A DNA stretch of 64,000 nt from Yersinia rohdei ATCC 43380 (GTDB taxonomy: Bacteria > Pseudomonadota > Gammaproteobacteria > Enterobacterales > Enterobacteriaceae): assembly GCF_000173775.1 (NCBI RefSeq), contig NZ_ACCD01000010.1:1-64000 (forward strand), read 5' to 3'. The translations under genes and the position numbers were made by a program. How positions within the stretch are numbered: position 1 is the first letter of the stretch; the number at the start of each line of letters is the position of its first letter. Under the pieces are notes generated by a model. The model saw only the letters and a program-made list of their open reading frames with translations. It searched no databases and had not been told where the DNA came from. Shown here piece after piece: positions 40,008 through 49,338 of the stretch.

Positions 40008-40148
40008 ATGAATAAATTATCTTCCCCGCTAAACCCTTGTTGTGACTGGACGTTGTTCTCACTTTCGTCATTACAACGTATTGCAGGTGTTGCCATACTT
40101 TGCATATTTCTATGGGGCGCTATTTATTGGGCCAATGTATTGCCATGA
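40008..40148 (+). CDS. 46-residue membrane miniprotein heading the zinc operon
   Basis: Starts MNKLSSPLNPCCDWTLFSLS and has one predicted transmembrane helix at about residues 25-44 (IAGVAILCIFLWGAIYW). Its N-terminus holds a Cys-Cys pair (11-12). The stop codon overlaps the ATPase start as ATGA (40145-40148), the same coupling used between the ATPase and permease, which argues that it is translated. The ribosome site is weak. It lies directly behind the Zur-like box. Function is unknown; a small accessory subunit of the transporter or a translational leader are the two plausible ideas. Confidence 0.65.
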   Translation: MNKLSSPLNPCCDWTLFSLSSLQRIAGVAILCIFLWGAIYWANVLP

Positions 40149-40876
40149 TAAATTTGAGAAATATTGAGATTGGCTATGCACAGCATGCCCTGACCCCGCC
40201 CATTAATGGGTGTTTTGTGGCGGGATCTCTGACGGCGGTTATCGGAGCCAATGGCTGCGGAAAATCGACATTGCTGAAAACCTTGGCGGGTTTGCAACCG
40301 ACAGTCGCCGGGCAAGTTATTTTTGCAGGCGGCCGCGCACCGCAAATGGCCTACCTTCCTCAGCAAACTGAATTAGATAATCATTTTCCAATCACAGTAC
40401 AAGATGTGGCGGCCATGGGGTGCTGGCCACAAAGTGGACTATTTGGTGGGATTAACTATCAATCACGGCAACGTATTCAGCAGGCATTAGAGTCGGTTGG
40501 CATGCAAAATATGGCTCGCATGCCCGTGGGGGTACTTTCCGGCGGCCAGTTACAGCGGGTATTATTTGCCCGCCTTTTAGTGCAACAAGCTCCACTTATT
40601 TTGTTGGATGAGCCTTTTACCGGCATAGATAACCAAACGGTAGAGCAGTTACTTAAGGTTATTCATCAGCTGCATGATGAGGGGCGAACTATTATTGCTG
40701 TTCTGCACGATATGGCGATGGTAGCAAATGACTTCCCACAAGCATTATGGCTAACCCCTCAGGAATATTGCTGGCAATCCTCTGAGCAGGTGTTAGCTCA
40801 ATGGCATCACACCCGCAGTTCACCTTCTGCACTTTCCTCTTTGATTTCGGCAGAACCTCAGGGCGCTATCTCATGA
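40145..40876 (+). CDS. Zinc/manganese-type ABC transporter ATP-binding protein
   Basis: ATPase of a metal (ZnuC/TroB-like) importer. 243 residues from the ATG at 40145 (MINLRNIEIGYAQHAL). Walker A GANGCGKST (34-42), signature LSGGQLQR, and Walker B LILLDEPFTGID followed by the switch His in AVLHD. An upstream in-frame TTG at 40100 has no support, since that DNA encodes the miniprotein in another frame. Coupled by ATGA to the genes on both sides. Zinc is inferred from the Zur-like box and rpmE2-rpmJ2 nearby. Confidence 0.88.
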   Translation: MINLRNIEIGYAQHALTPPINGCFVAGSLTAVIGANGCGKSTLLKTLAGLQPTVAGQVIFAGGRAPQMAYLPQQTELDNHFPITVQDVAAMGCWPQSGLFGGINYQSRQRIQQALESVGMQNMARMPVGVLSGGQLQRVLFARLLVQQAPLILLDEPFTGIDNQTVEQLLKVIHQLHDEGRTIIAVLHDMAMVANDFPQALWLTPQEYCWQSSEQVLAQWHHTRSSPSALSSLISAEPQGAIS

Positions 40877-41733
40877 TGACATTGCTGCATTTACTTGCGG
40901 ATCCTTTTTTGGATTTTGGTTTTATGCGCCGGGCTTTGGTGGCCTGCTTGGCTCTGTCACTCAGCTCCGCCCCATTAGGTGTCTTCTTATTATTGCGGCG
41001 CATGAGTTTAGTGGGCGATGCTTTATCTCATGCGGTTTTACCGGGTGCGGCTATTGGTTATCTGATTTCAGGTATGTCATTGGTTGCAATGGGTATTGGA
41101 GGATTTATTGCCGGACTTGCTGTCGCCATGATGTCTGGCTGGGTTAGTCGGCGAACCCTGTTAAAAGAAGATGCCAGCTTTGCCGGCTTCTACCTTGGCT
41201 CATTGGCGTTGGGGGTTACGCTGGTTTCGCTGCGGGGTTCCAGTATGGATCTGCTCCATGTGTTATTTGGTTCTATTTTGGCCGTTGATAGCAGCGCGAT
41301 GGTCTTGGTGGGCATTATAACCACACTATCTATGCTGATTCTGGCCGCCATTTATCGCGCGCTGCTGATTGAGTCATTCGATTCTGTGTTTCTGCAGGTC
41401 AGTATGGGGCGCTGGTTGATGGTCATCCATGCACTGTTTTTATCCTTAGTTGTGCTTAATCTGGTTGCTGGCTTTCAAATCCTGGGCACTTTGATGTCGG
41501 TCGGATTAATGATGTTACCAGCCGCCAGTGCACGTTTTTGGGCCAAAAATTTGCCTCAAACTCTGGGTGTTGCAATAGCGATTGGGATGATTGCCAGCCT
41601 TATCGGTTTGCTGTGGTCATATTACGCCTCGTTACCTGCCGGCCCAGCAATAGTGCTCAGCGCCAGCCTTATTTTCTTTTTCTCTATTTTATGTGGAACG
41701 CGTGGGGGTGTTTTGGTCACCGCGCGCCGTTGA
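40873..41733 (+). CDS. Zinc/manganese-type ABC transporter permease
   Basis: ABC-3 family inner-membrane permease. 286 residues from the ATG at 40873 (MMTLLHLLADPFLDFGFMRR), overlapping the ATPase stop by ATGA. About eight hydrophobic helices. The family segment MSLVGDALSHAVLPGAAIGY (near residue 48) is intact. Forms the membrane channel for the metal delivered by the following binding protein. Confidence 0.9.
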   Translation: MMTLLHLLADPFLDFGFMRRALVACLALSLSSAPLGVFLLLRRMSLVGDALSHAVLPGAAIGYLISGMSLVAMGIGGFIAGLAVAMMSGWVSRRTLLKEDASFAGFYLGSLALGVTLVSLRGSSMDLLHVLFGSILAVDSSAMVLVGIITTLSMLILAAIYRALLIESFDSVFLQVSMGRWLMVIHALFLSLVVLNLVAGFQILGTLMSVGLMMLPAASARFWAKNLPQTLGVAIAIGMIASLIGLLWSYYASLPAGPAIVLSASLIFFFSILCGTRGGVLVTARR

Positions 41734-41765
41734 GAAGTGCCTGTCATTAAAGGAGTATGAAATAA

Positions 41766-42647
41766 ATGAAGTTTTTACCTATTAGTTTGGCGGTGGCTGC
41801 CCTACTGTCAAGCCCCTTGGCAATGGCGAAAACTGTTGAAGTTGTGGCCAGTTTTTCTGTTTTAGGTGACATAGTGCAACAAGTTGGGGGAGATCACGTC
41901 AATGTAGTGACCTTGGTTGGGCCTGATGGGGATCCTCACAGTTTTGAGCCAACACCGAAAAATAGCCGGCAATTATCGAAAGCTGATGTAGTGTTTATCA
42001 GTGGGTTAGGGCTGGAAGGTTGGTTGGAGCGGCTAATTAGTGCCTCGGGTTATAAAGGACAGGTAGTTATTGCATCAACCGGGGTAGATATTCGCAAGAT
42101 GGATGAAGATGGCAAAGTTATAACTGACCCCCATGCATGGAACAGCATGACGAATGGGATTAAATATGCCCATAACGTGATGAATGCATTGATCGTCGCA
42201 GACCCGGAAGATGCCGATTATTTCCGCCAGCGCGGGAGTGCATATATTCAACAGCTGGAGAAACTGTCGGCCTACGCCAAAGCACATTTTGCCGCTATTC
42301 CCGCCGAGCAGCGAAAAGTTCTGACCAGCCATGATGCTTTCGGCTATTTTAGCCAGGAATATGGGGTTAGATTTCTTTCCCCTGTGGGGTTCTCGACCGA
42401 GTCTGAAGCCAGTGCTAGTGGGGTAGCGGCACTAATTAATCAAATTAAACGAGAGAAAATAAAAACCTATTTTATTGAAAATCAGACAGACTCACGTCTG
42501 GTGAAACAGATTGCTACCGCCAGTGGTGCTAAAGCCGGTGGCGTGCTCTATCCAGAATCCTTGTCTACTGCAGATGGCCCCGCCTCAACTTATGCTAAGG
42601 CGTTTAAGCACAATGTGGATACTTTGGTGAGCAGTATGAAAGAGTAA
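41766..42647 (+). CDS. Zinc/manganese-type periplasmic binding protein (cluster A-I)
   Basis: Periplasmic metal-binding protein of the ZnuA/TroA class. 293 residues, with a signal peptide of about 21 residues (ending PLAMA) and AAGGAGT before the ATG. Likely ligands are His58 (GDPHSFEP), His123 (DPHAWNSM), His189 (TSHDAFGYF) and an acidic residue near 270 (STADGP). It lacks the long His/Asp-rich loop of the standard ZnuA, so it is probably a second transporter with different affinity or specificity. Manganese or iron cannot be excluded from sequence alone. Confidence 0.88.
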   Translation: MKFLPISLAVAALLSSPLAMAKTVEVVASFSVLGDIVQQVGGDHVNVVTLVGPDGDPHSFEPTPKNSRQLSKADVVFISGLGLEGWLERLISASGYKGQVVIASTGVDIRKMDEDGKVITDPHAWNSMTNGIKYAHNVMNALIVADPEDADYFRQRGSAYIQQLEKLSAYAKAHFAAIPAEQRKVLTSHDAFGYFSQEYGVRFLSPVGFSTESEASASGVAALINQIKREKIKTYFIENQTDSRLVKQIATASGAKAGGVLYPESLSTADGPASTYAKAFKHNVDTLVSSMKE

Positions 42648-42664
42648 TAAGAAGATCATTATGC

Positions 42665-42688
42665 AGCCTCTGATTGGTATTAGAGGCT
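42665..42688 (+). terminator. Hairpin after the metal-binding protein gene
   Basis: AGCCTCT and AGAGGCT form a 7-bp stem with a 10-nt loop, 17 bp after the stop; the T-run is weak. Confidence 0.5.
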
Positions 42689-42716
42689 GAATTTCAATGC
42701 CTTTTATGACAAAAAA

Positions 42717-42743
42717 AAGCCCCGCTGGGCAGCAACGGGGCTT
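42717..42743 (-). terminator. Terminator of rpmE2-rpmJ2 (possibly bidirectional)
   Basis: AAGCCCCG and CGGGGCTT form an 8-bp stem with an 11-nt loop, flanked on the minus strand by eight T. It lies 23 bp past the rpmJ2 stop and also faces the transporter operon. Confidence 0.88.
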
Positions 42744-42766
42744 ATCAATAGGTAACAGATTCAATA

Positions 42767-42910
42767 TCAACGCTTCTTATGGGTTCCCCCTTGTACTGCT
42801 TTAAACCTTGGATTACTTTTGCAAATAACATATACCCGACCACGTCGACGGACAATTTTACAATCGGGATGGCGATTTTTTGCCGAACGTAAAGAACTCA
42901 AGACTTGCAT
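42767..42910 (-). CDS. rpmJ2: Zinc-independent 50S ribosomal protein L36 paralogue (type B)
   Basis: Alternative L36 (YkgO) that can replace the zinc-binding form when zinc is scarce. 47 residues: [20 protein letters not shown], then [20 protein letters not shown] and GGTHKKR. Only two cysteines (17 and 30) remain; the full zinc ligand set of the ordinary L36 is missing. It follows rpmE2 on the same strand after 15 bp and would be derepressed together with it. Confidence 0.94.
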
Positions 42911-42925
42911 AATTAACTCCCAGAA

Positions 42926-43186
42926 TTAGCTGACTTTTTTGGTCAGGAAACTGCCGAAACGTTGATGGAAACGTGCTGTGCTACCTTCTTTGGAAAACTC
43001 TTTTTGTTTACCGGTGTAATACGGATGTGAGGCCGAGGAGATATCCAAGGTGACATAAGGATAAGTCTGGCCGTCACGTTCAATAGTACGAGCCGTGGCA
43101 ATGGTTGAGCCGACGGTGAAATAGCTGTCGGCGCTGGTATCGTGAAAAACAACTTTCCGATAGTTAGGATGGATGCCCTGTTTCAT
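42926..43186 (-). CDS. rpmE2: Zinc-independent 50S ribosomal protein L31 paralogue (type B)
   Basis: Alternative L31 (YkgM) made under zinc starvation, freeing the zinc held by the normal L31. 86 residues from the ATG at 43186 ([20 protein letters not shown]) behind GAGGG; four codons of upstream frame are ignored. It has no cysteine, so no zinc site. The Zur-like box lies 20 bp upstream. Confidence 0.96.
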   Translation of the reverse strand: MKQGIHPNYRKVVFHDTSADSYFTVGSTIATARTIERDGQTYPYVTLDISSASHPYYTGKQKEFSKEGSTARFHQRFGSFLTKKVS

Positions 43187-43205
43187 AATAACCCTCAACT
43201 GTTAT

Positions 43206-43218
43206 GTTATACTATAAC
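43206..43218 (-). promoter_or_regulatory. Zur-like box of rpmE2-rpmJ2
   Basis: GTTATACTATAAC, extended to TGTTATACTATAACA (43205-43219), is a near-perfect palindrome matching the Zur core. It lies just upstream of rpmE2 and differs from the transporter box only at the central base. Confidence 0.85.
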
Positions 43219-43394
43219 AATAATTATGCTCTATTCATTTTTGAGTTTCAAGCCCGAATAAAAAAAACTACAAACTCACCGCTGCATTTTCTCAATGTGG
43301 GGGCTGTAATTGTTCAAAATTTGGAGGCGACATATTATTTATTGGCCACGAGTGGCAGCTAAGGGGCAAGGGGGCTTTGTTGTATAGGGCATTA

Positions 43395-43424
43395 TTGTGG
43401 TGGAGGTTATTGTGGTGGAGGTTA
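43395..43424 (+). repeat. 15-bp direct repeat, two units
   Basis: TGTGGTGGAGGTTAT occurs twice in tandem, followed by a partial third unit (TGGG). It is the second short array in this window with a 15-bp period. Confidence 0.6.
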
Positions 43425-43445
43425 TTGGGTAGCGCAGGGAATAAA

Positions 43446-43467
43446 AAAGGCCCCATCAGGGGCCTTT
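43446..43467 (-). terminator. acrAB terminator
   Basis: AAAGGCCCC and GGGGCCTTT form a 9-bp stem with an ATCA loop, followed on the minus strand by a T-run. It is about 150 bp past the acrB stop. Confidence 0.8.
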
Positions 43468-43615
43468 ACGTTGATGACAAACCGCTATTTTTAGTTCCAA
43501 GTCAGTAGGAGAAACTGTAGCGATGGTTGCTTTGGTCGCTTACACGACGTCAATCCATTCGCTACATTCCCCCCAATCAACGGTTAAATAGGGTGTCATC
43601 CATTGTCTAAAAGGT

Positions 43616-46600
43616 TTACTTCACCTTAGGGTCAACAGCATGAGGGTGTTCTAAATCTTCGCTTTTGCTAGAGAAGCGGCGGCGAACCACCACGAAGAAT
43701 ACCGGAACAAAGAAGATAGCCAATACTGTTGCGGTCACCATCCCGCCCATTACACCAGTACCAACCGCATTCTGTGCACCAGAACCTGCCCCACTACTGA
43801 CCACCAGTGGTAGAACGCCAAGGATAAAGGCCAATGAAGTCATTAAGATAGGACGCAGACGCATACGTACTGCTTCCAATGTTGATTCCACTAAACCTTT
43901 ACCTTCTTTATCCATTAAGTCCTTGGCGAACTCAACAATCAAGATGGCGTTCTTAGCCGATAGCCCGATGGTGGTTAACAGACCAACCTGGAAGTAAACG
44001 TCGTTATTCAAGCCGCGTAAAGAAGCGGCGAGTAACGCGCCGACCACACCCAGTGGTACCACCAACATAACTGAGAAGGGTATCGACCAGCTTTCATACA
44101 AGGCTGCCAGACACAAGAAGACCACAATCAGTGAAATGGCATACAGCGCCGGGGCTTGGTTACCAGACAAACGCTCCTGATAGGACATACCCGTCCAGTC
44201 ATAACCGATGCCACTTGGTAATTTAGAAACCAGCTCCTGCATCATATCCATTGCTTCACCGGTACTTTTACCCGGTGCCGCCTGACCCAGAATTTCCATG
44301 GATGGTAAGCCGTTATAACGTTCTAATCGCGGTGAGCCGTATTCCCATTTTGCTGTAGAGAAAGTAGCAAATGACACCATCTGACCTGAACTGTTACGGA
44401 CATACCATTTATCAATATCATCCGGCAACATACGGAATGGTGCGTCAGCCTGCACATAAACTTTCTTCACACGACCGCGGTCGATAAAGTCGTTTACATA
44501 ACTGCCGCCCATAGCGGAGCCCAGAGTGGTATTGATATCAGAAATTGCCACGCCAAGTGCTTGGGCTTTTTCTTGGTCAACTTCTACTTTGAACTGAGGT
44601 GTATCTTCCAGCCCGTTTGGACGCAAGCCCACCAACAGATCTGGATGTTGCGCAGCCATGCCGAGCAGTTGGTTTCTTGCTTCAGTTAATTTTTGATGAC
44701 CCAAGTTACCTTGGTCAATTAACTGGAAGTCAAAGCCACTGGCAGTACCCAATTCCACAATTGCTGGCAAGTTAAAGGCGTAGACTAAACCGTCTTTAAT
44801 TTTTGAGAAGGCCGCAGAGGCCCGACCAACAATGGCTGGAACTTTGTTTTGATCGCCCGGACGCTCATCCCAGTTTTTCAAACTGACAAATGCCAAACCG
44901 GTGTTCTGACCCTGACCACTGAAACCGAAGCCGTTAACTGTAAATACTGAGTTAACCACGTCTTTTTCTTTGTCGAGATAATAGTCAGTAACCTGATTAA
45001 GCACTTTCTGAGTACGTTCTTGGGTCGCCCCGGCAGGCAATTGCACCATGGTCAGGAACACGCCCTGATCTTCTTCTGGCAAGAATGATGTTGGTAAGCG
45101 CAGGAACAGCACGCCCATACCAATCACAATGGCCAGATAGATAACCAGATAACGACCGGTGCTGCGCAGAATATTGCCAACACTGTCAGTATAGTGGTCG
45201 GTACTTTTCTCGAACATGCGGTTAAACCAGCCGAAGAAGCCGGTTTTCGGGCCATGTTCACCTTTGGCAATAGGTTTTAGCATGGTTGCGCAAAGGGCAG
45301 GGGTCAGAATCAATGCGACCAAAACCGAGAGCACCATGGCCGAAACGATAGTGACAGAGAACTGACGGTAAATTGCCCCAGTTGAGCCGCCGAAGAAGGC
45401 CATAGGGATAAATACCGCTGACAGCACCATCGCAATCCCCACCAATGCACCCTGGATTTGTTCCATGGATTTCTTGGTGGCTTCTTTTGGTGGCAGCCCT
45501 TCCTCTTGCATTACACGTTCGACGTTCTCGACGACGACAATGGCATCATCCACCAATAGCCCTATCGCCAACACCATCCCGAACATCGTTAGGGTGTTTA
45601 TCGAATAGCCCAAGGCAGACAGAATGGCAAAAGTCCCCAGCAATACGACCGGAACCGCAATCGTTGGGATCAACGTCGCGCGGAAGTTTTGCAAGAACAG
45701 ATACATAACAATGAACACCAGAATAATGGCTTCTATCAGTGTTTTTACCACTTCATTAATCGAAATTTTAACGAATGGAGTGGTGTCATACGGGTAAACC
45801 ACCTTCAACCCGGCAGGGAAGAACGGCTGTAATTTTGCCAGTTCAGCTTTTACTGCCGCAGAGGTGTTCAGGGCGTTAGCCCCAGTCGCTAGCTTAATAC
45901 CAATACCTGCCGCGGGTTTACCGTTATAGCGGGCAATGATGTTGTAGTTTTCAGCACCCAGTTGAACGATAGCCACGTCTTTCAGACGAACTTGCGAACC
46001 ATCAGTATTGACTTTCAGCATGATCTGGCTGAATTCTTCCGCGTTAGTTAAACGGGTTTGCGCAATAATTGATGAGTTCAGTTCCTGGCCAGGAACCGGT
46101 GGAGTCCCACCGAGCTGACCGGCTGCGACCTGGTTGTTTTGTACTTTAATAGCATTGATGACATCGACTGGCGTTAAGCCAAAATTATTCAGCTTGTGCG
46201 GATCCATCCAAATACGCATCGCATATTGGGAACCAAACAGCTGAACATCACCAACCCCTGCGGTACGGCTTATCGGATCTTTAACGTTCGAACCGACGTA
46301 GTCAGCAATATCTTCTTGTAACATGGTGCCGTCTTCAGAAATAAAGCCGGCAACCATCAGAAAGCTACTACTGGACTTTTCAACACTCACACCTTGCTGT
46401 TGCACTTCTTGCGGCAGCAATGGCATGGCTAATTGCAGTTTGTTCTGTACTTGAACCTGGGCGATATCCGGGTCAGTGCCAGAGTTAAAGGTCAACGTCA
46501 ACTGAACGTTACCGGATGAGTCACTGCTGGAAGACATATACAACAGGTTATCGATACCGTTCATGTTCTGTTCGATAACCTGCGTAACTGTATTCTGCAC

Positions 46601-46768
46601 AGTCGTCGCATCGGCGCCAGGATAGTTGGCGGAGATTGAAATTGCCGGCGGCGCAATGGTTGGATATTGCGCGATAGGTAATTTCATTATCGCAAGAGCG
46701 CCCGCCAACATTAGTATGATAGCGATAACCCAAGCAAAAATAGGGCGATCTATAAAGAACTTAGCCAT
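43616..46768 (-). CDS. acrB: Multidrug efflux RND transporter permease AcrB
   Basis: Trimeric proton-driven drug pump of the AcrAB-TolC tripartite system in the inner membrane. 1050 residues (E. coli 1049). It starts [20 protein letters not shown], and the proton-relay Asp pair is in [13 protein letters not shown] (about 407-408). Two large periplasmic loops and 12 transmembrane helices are evident. It lies 16 bp after acrA. In E. coli tomB-hha would follow; here the zinc module intervenes. Confidence 0.97.
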   Translation of the reverse strand: MAKFFIDRPIFAWVIAIILMLAGALAIMKLPIAQYPTIAPPAISISANYPGADATTVQNTVTQVIEQNMNGIDNLLYMSSSSDSSGNVQLTLTFNSGTDPDIAQVQVQNKLQLAMPLLPQEVQQQGVSVEKSSSSFLMVAGFISEDGTMLQEDIADYVGSNVKDPISRTAGVGDVQLFGSQYAMRIWMDPHKLNNFGLTPVDVINAIKVQNNQVAAGQLGGTPPVPGQELNSSIIAQTRLTNAEEFSQIMLKVNTDGSQVRLKDVAIVQLGAENYNIIARYNGKPAAGIGIKLATGANALNTSAAVKAELAKLQPFFPAGLKVVYPYDTTPFVKISINEVVKTLIEAIILVFIVMYLFLQNFRATLIPTIAVPVVLLGTFAILSALGYSINTLTMFGMVLAIGLLVDDAIVVVENVERVMQEEGLPPKEATKKSMEQIQGALVGIAMVLSAVFIPMAFFGGSTGAIYRQFSVTIVSAMVLSVLVALILTPALCATMLKPIAKGEHGPKTGFFGWFNRMFEKSTDHYTDSVGNILRSTGRYLVIYLAIVIGMGVLFLRLPTSFLPEEDQGVFLTMVQLPAGATQERTQKVLNQVTDYYLDKEKDVVNSVFTVNGFGFSGQGQNTGLAFVSLKNWDERPGDQNKVPAIVGRASAAFSKIKDGLVYAFNLPAIVELGTASGFDFQLIDQGNLGHQKLTEARNQLLGMAAQHPDLLVGLRPNGLEDTPQFKVEVDQEKAQALGVAISDINTTLGSAMGGSYVNDFIDRGRVKKVYVQADAPFRMLPDDIDKWYVRNSSGQMVSFATFSTAKWEYGSPRLERYNGLPSMEILGQAAPGKSTGEAMDMMQELVSKLPSGIGYDWTGMSYQERLSGNQAPALYAISLIVVFLCLAALYESWSIPFSVMLVVPLGVVGALLAASLRGLNNDVYFQVGLLTTIGLSAKNAILIVEFAKDLMDKEGKGLVESTLEAVRMRLRPILMTSLAFILGVLPLVVSSGAGSGAQNAVGTGVMGGMVTATVLAIFFVPVFFVVVRRRFSSKSEDLEHPHAVDPKVK

Positions 46769-46784
46769 GAATTACCGGCTCCTT

Positions 46785-47972
46785 TTAAGACTTCTTCGCT
46801 GTATCAGCTGGGGCTGCTTTTTGCGCCTGGTCAGTAACTTCCTGCACTTTTACCTGCACGCCAGGTTTGATTTTCTGTAAGCCGGAAACAATAAGACGAT
46901 CGCCTGCTTTCAACCCTTCAGTAACCAACCACTTATTGCCAATTGCTTGATTTGCAACCAGTGTGCGCAATTCAACTTTATCGTCGGCACCGACTACCAT
47001 TGCAGTGGCTTCACCACGTGGGTTGCGGGTAACACCTTGTTGAGGCACTAACAGAGCGTCAGGTCTGACACCTTCATCCAAGCGGGCACGGACAAACATC
47101 CCCGGCAATAATGCTTCATTCGGGTTAGGGAAAATTGCCCGAATAGTAATAGAACCGGTGGTTTCATCCACGGTCACACCAGAGAACTCCAAAGTACCGG
47201 TTTCGGAGTATTCAGCACCATTTTCCAGCAACAAACGAACTTTGGCTTTACCATTTTCTTGTTTGAGCGTGCCATCAGCCAGCTCTTTTTTCAGGCGAAG
47301 GAATTCATCGCTTGATTGAGTGACATCAACATACATCGGGTCAAGCTGCTGAACAGTGGTCAGCGCGGTTGCCTGGCCGCTGGTTACCAGCGCACCTTCA
47401 GTGACTGAAGATTTGCCTGTACGCCCAGTGATTGGCGAAGTGACCTGAGTATAGGCCAGATTAATACGCGCACTTTCTACTGCCGCTTTTGCTGCGACTA
47501 CTGCTGCATTAGCCTGCATTGAATTAGAAACAGCCTGGTCATATTCTTGCTTACTGATGTAGTTGGTACCCAGTAAAGGTTTGTAGCGATTTACAGTCAG
47601 GTGGGCAATTTCAGCGGCAGCTTGTGCTTTAGCTAAATCACCTTTTGCGCTGTCATAAGCAGCCTTATAGGTTGCTGGATCAATTTGATAAAGTGATGTT
47701 CCGGCTTTGACATCACTACCTTCAACATAGTTACGTTTAAGAATAATACCGCTAACTTGCGGGCGAACTTCTGCAACACGGAATGCGGACGTACGGCCTG
47801 GCAACTCGGTCGTGATATTCAATGGTGCAGCTTTCAATGTCACAATGCCGACTTCAGGTGCCTGTTGAGCATGGGCTTGCGCCGCATCTTTATCATTACA
47901 TCCTATAAGTACTAAGCTGCCTGAAAGTACCAGAATTGCAGCCAGAGGCATTACCCCTCTGTTTTTGCTCAT
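46785..47972 (-). CDS. acrA: Multidrug efflux periplasmic adaptor AcrA
   Basis: Membrane-fusion lipoprotein that bridges AcrB and TolC. 395 residues, with a lipoprotein signal and lipobox VLIGC (Cys25). The lipoyl and alpha-hairpin regions (KGDLAKAQAAAEIAHLTVNR) and beta-barrel segments are typical of the family. Co-transcribed with acrB; divergent from acrR with the operator between. Confidence 0.96.
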   Translation of the reverse strand: MSKNRGVMPLAAILVLSGSLVLIGCNDKDAAQAHAQQAPEVGIVTLKAAPLNITTELPGRTSAFRVAEVRPQVSGIILKRNYVEGSDVKAGTSLYQIDPATYKAAYDSAKGDLAKAQAAAEIAHLTVNRYKPLLGTNYISKQEYDQAVSNSMQANAAVVAAKAAVESARINLAYTQVTSPITGRTGKSSVTEGALVTSGQATALTTVQQLDPMYVDVTQSSDEFLRLKKELADGTLKQENGKAKVRLLLENGAEYSETGTLEFSGVTVDETTGSITIRAIFPNPNEALLPGMFVRARLDEGVRPDALLVPQQGVTRNPRGEATAMVVGADDKVELRTLVANQAIGNKWLVTEGLKAGDRLIVSGLQKIKPGVQVKVQEVTDQAQKAAPADTAKKS

Positions 47973-48065
47973 AGATAAACCTCAAGTGTCCGATTTTTTA
48001 ATTTAATCCAATGGATCACAAGCTTTAAAACCCATTGCTGCGTAAATTATATGTGCGTGCTATGG

Positions 48066-48089
48066 TACATACATTCGTGAATGTATGTA
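48066..48089. promoter_or_regulatory. AcrR operator between acrA and acrR
   Basis: A 24-bp palindrome whose half is TACATACATTC, followed by the mirrored half GAATGTATGTA. It differs by one base from the known E. coli AcrR operator. It lies 29 bp before acrR and about 95 bp before acrA, suited to repress both. Confidence 0.92.
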
Positions 48090-48117
48090 AATCGCACCCC
48101 CTAGAAAAAACAACCCT

Positions 48118-48774
48118 ATGGCACGAAAAACCAAACAGCAAGCCGAAGTGACACGGCAACAAATCCTAGATGCCGCTGTGCGAGAATTTTCTGCGCACGG
48201 CGTTTCTGGTACCTCGCTTACTGATATTGCTGCTGCCGCAGGCGTAACCCGAGGCGCAATTTACTGGCACTTCAAGAATAAGGTAGACCTGTTTAACGAA
48301 ATTTGGGAGTTATCAGAGTCTAAAATTGATCAGCTCGAGTTAGAGTATCAAGCAAAATATCTTGATAATCCACTCCGGATTTTACGCGAAATACTCATCT
48401 ATGTACTTGTTTCTACGTGTGAGGATAATCGACGCCGTGCATTAATGGAGATTGTCTTTCATAAATGTGAGTTTGTCGGTGAGATGACCTCTGTCCACGA
48501 TGCGCGTAAAGTCCTTGATTTAGCTAGCTATGAGCGAATTGAATCAATCTTACAAGGCTGTATTGAGGCGAATCAATTGCCCGTAAATCTTGATACTCGC
48601 CGTGCTGCGATAATCATGAGAGCCTATATTACAGGGTTGATGGAAAACTGGCTTTTTATGCCAGAAAGTTTTGATATAAAGCAAGAGGCGCCTATATTAA
48701 TTGATGCTTATCTGGATATGCTAAGTCACAGCCTTTCATTACGAAAAGAAACTAATAGCAAGGTATCGGATTAA
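48118..48774 (+). CDS. acrR: TetR-family repressor AcrR
   Basis: Local repressor of acrAB that releases DNA on binding drugs. 218 residues: an N-terminal TetR helix-turn-helix (about 28-48, [20 protein letters not shown]) and a helical ligand-binding domain. It starts [15 protein letters not shown] like the E. coli protein. It is followed after 14 bp by a DsrE-like gene, which probably shares its transcript. Confidence 0.95.
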   Translation: MARKTKQQAEVTRQQILDAAVREFSAHGVSGTSLTDIAAAAGVTRGAIYWHFKNKVDLFNEIWELSESKIDQLELEYQAKYLDNPLRILREILIYVLVSTCEDNRRRALMEIVFHKCEFVGEMTSVHDARKVLDLASYERIESILQGCIEANQLPVNLDTRRAAIIMRAYITGLMENWLFMPESFDIKQEAPILIDAYLDMLSHSLSLRKETNSKVSD

Positions 48775-48788
48775 CTGGAGATATTAAT

Positions 48789-49154
48789 ATGGGTCACGAG
48801 ATGAATTCACTGGTTGTGATTGCCAATGGTGCGGCTTATGGCCATGAATCACTATTTAATGCCCTACGTTTGTCTATCGCCTTAAAAGAGCAGAAAGCCG
48901 AGCTCGATTTACGTCTATTCTTAATGTCTGATGCGGTTATTGCGGGTTTAAATGGGCAACAACCACGAGAAGGCTACAATTTACAGCAGATGCTGGAAAT
49001 CCTGACCGCACAAAATGTTCCCGTTAAACTTTGTAAAACCTGTGCGGATGCACGAGGTATCAGTGAGTTGACACTGGTTGATGGTGTGGAAATTGGCACG
49101 TTAGTCGAACTAGCACAATGGACGCTGGCGGCGGAGAAAGTTTTGACCTTCTGA
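48789..49154 (+). CDS. DsrE/DsrF-like (YchN-type) family protein
   Basis: Small cytosolic protein of the DsrE/TusD-like superfamily, whose members carry persulfide sulfur or act in redox relays. 121 residues; GGAG precedes the ATG at normal spacing. The family features are SLVVIANGAAYGHES with early strand-loop, DLRLFLMSDAV and the Cys82/Cys85 pair in KLCKTCADARG. It lies 14 bp behind acrR, so drug-induced derepression would raise it as well. Its own function is unproven. Confidence 0.8.
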   Translation: MGHEMNSLVVIANGAAYGHESLFNALRLSIALKEQKAELDLRLFLMSDAVIAGLNGQQPREGYNLQQMLEILTAQNVPVKLCKTCADARGISELTLVDGVEIGTLVELAQWTLAAEKVLTF

Positions 49155-49338
49155 GTTACATGTAAATCACTGTTTTTGAGCTTCTGAATCAACTGCTATT
49201 TTAAGCGGCTACATTACACCGCAAATGCGAATCTGCCCGCATTATTACAGTTATTCATGCTCTGAAAGACTTTTGTTATTATGACCCGAGACTGAACCTG
49301 ATAGGATTTCAGTCTCTTTGTTGAAATGAAGTTCAAAT

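Larger units (their letters stand above)
43187..43615. other. Gap between rpmE2 and acrB
   Basis: 429 bp: Zur-like box (43206-43218), a two-unit 15-bp repeat (43395-43424), and the hairpin terminator for acrAB (43446-43467). No gene seen. Confidence 0.65.
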
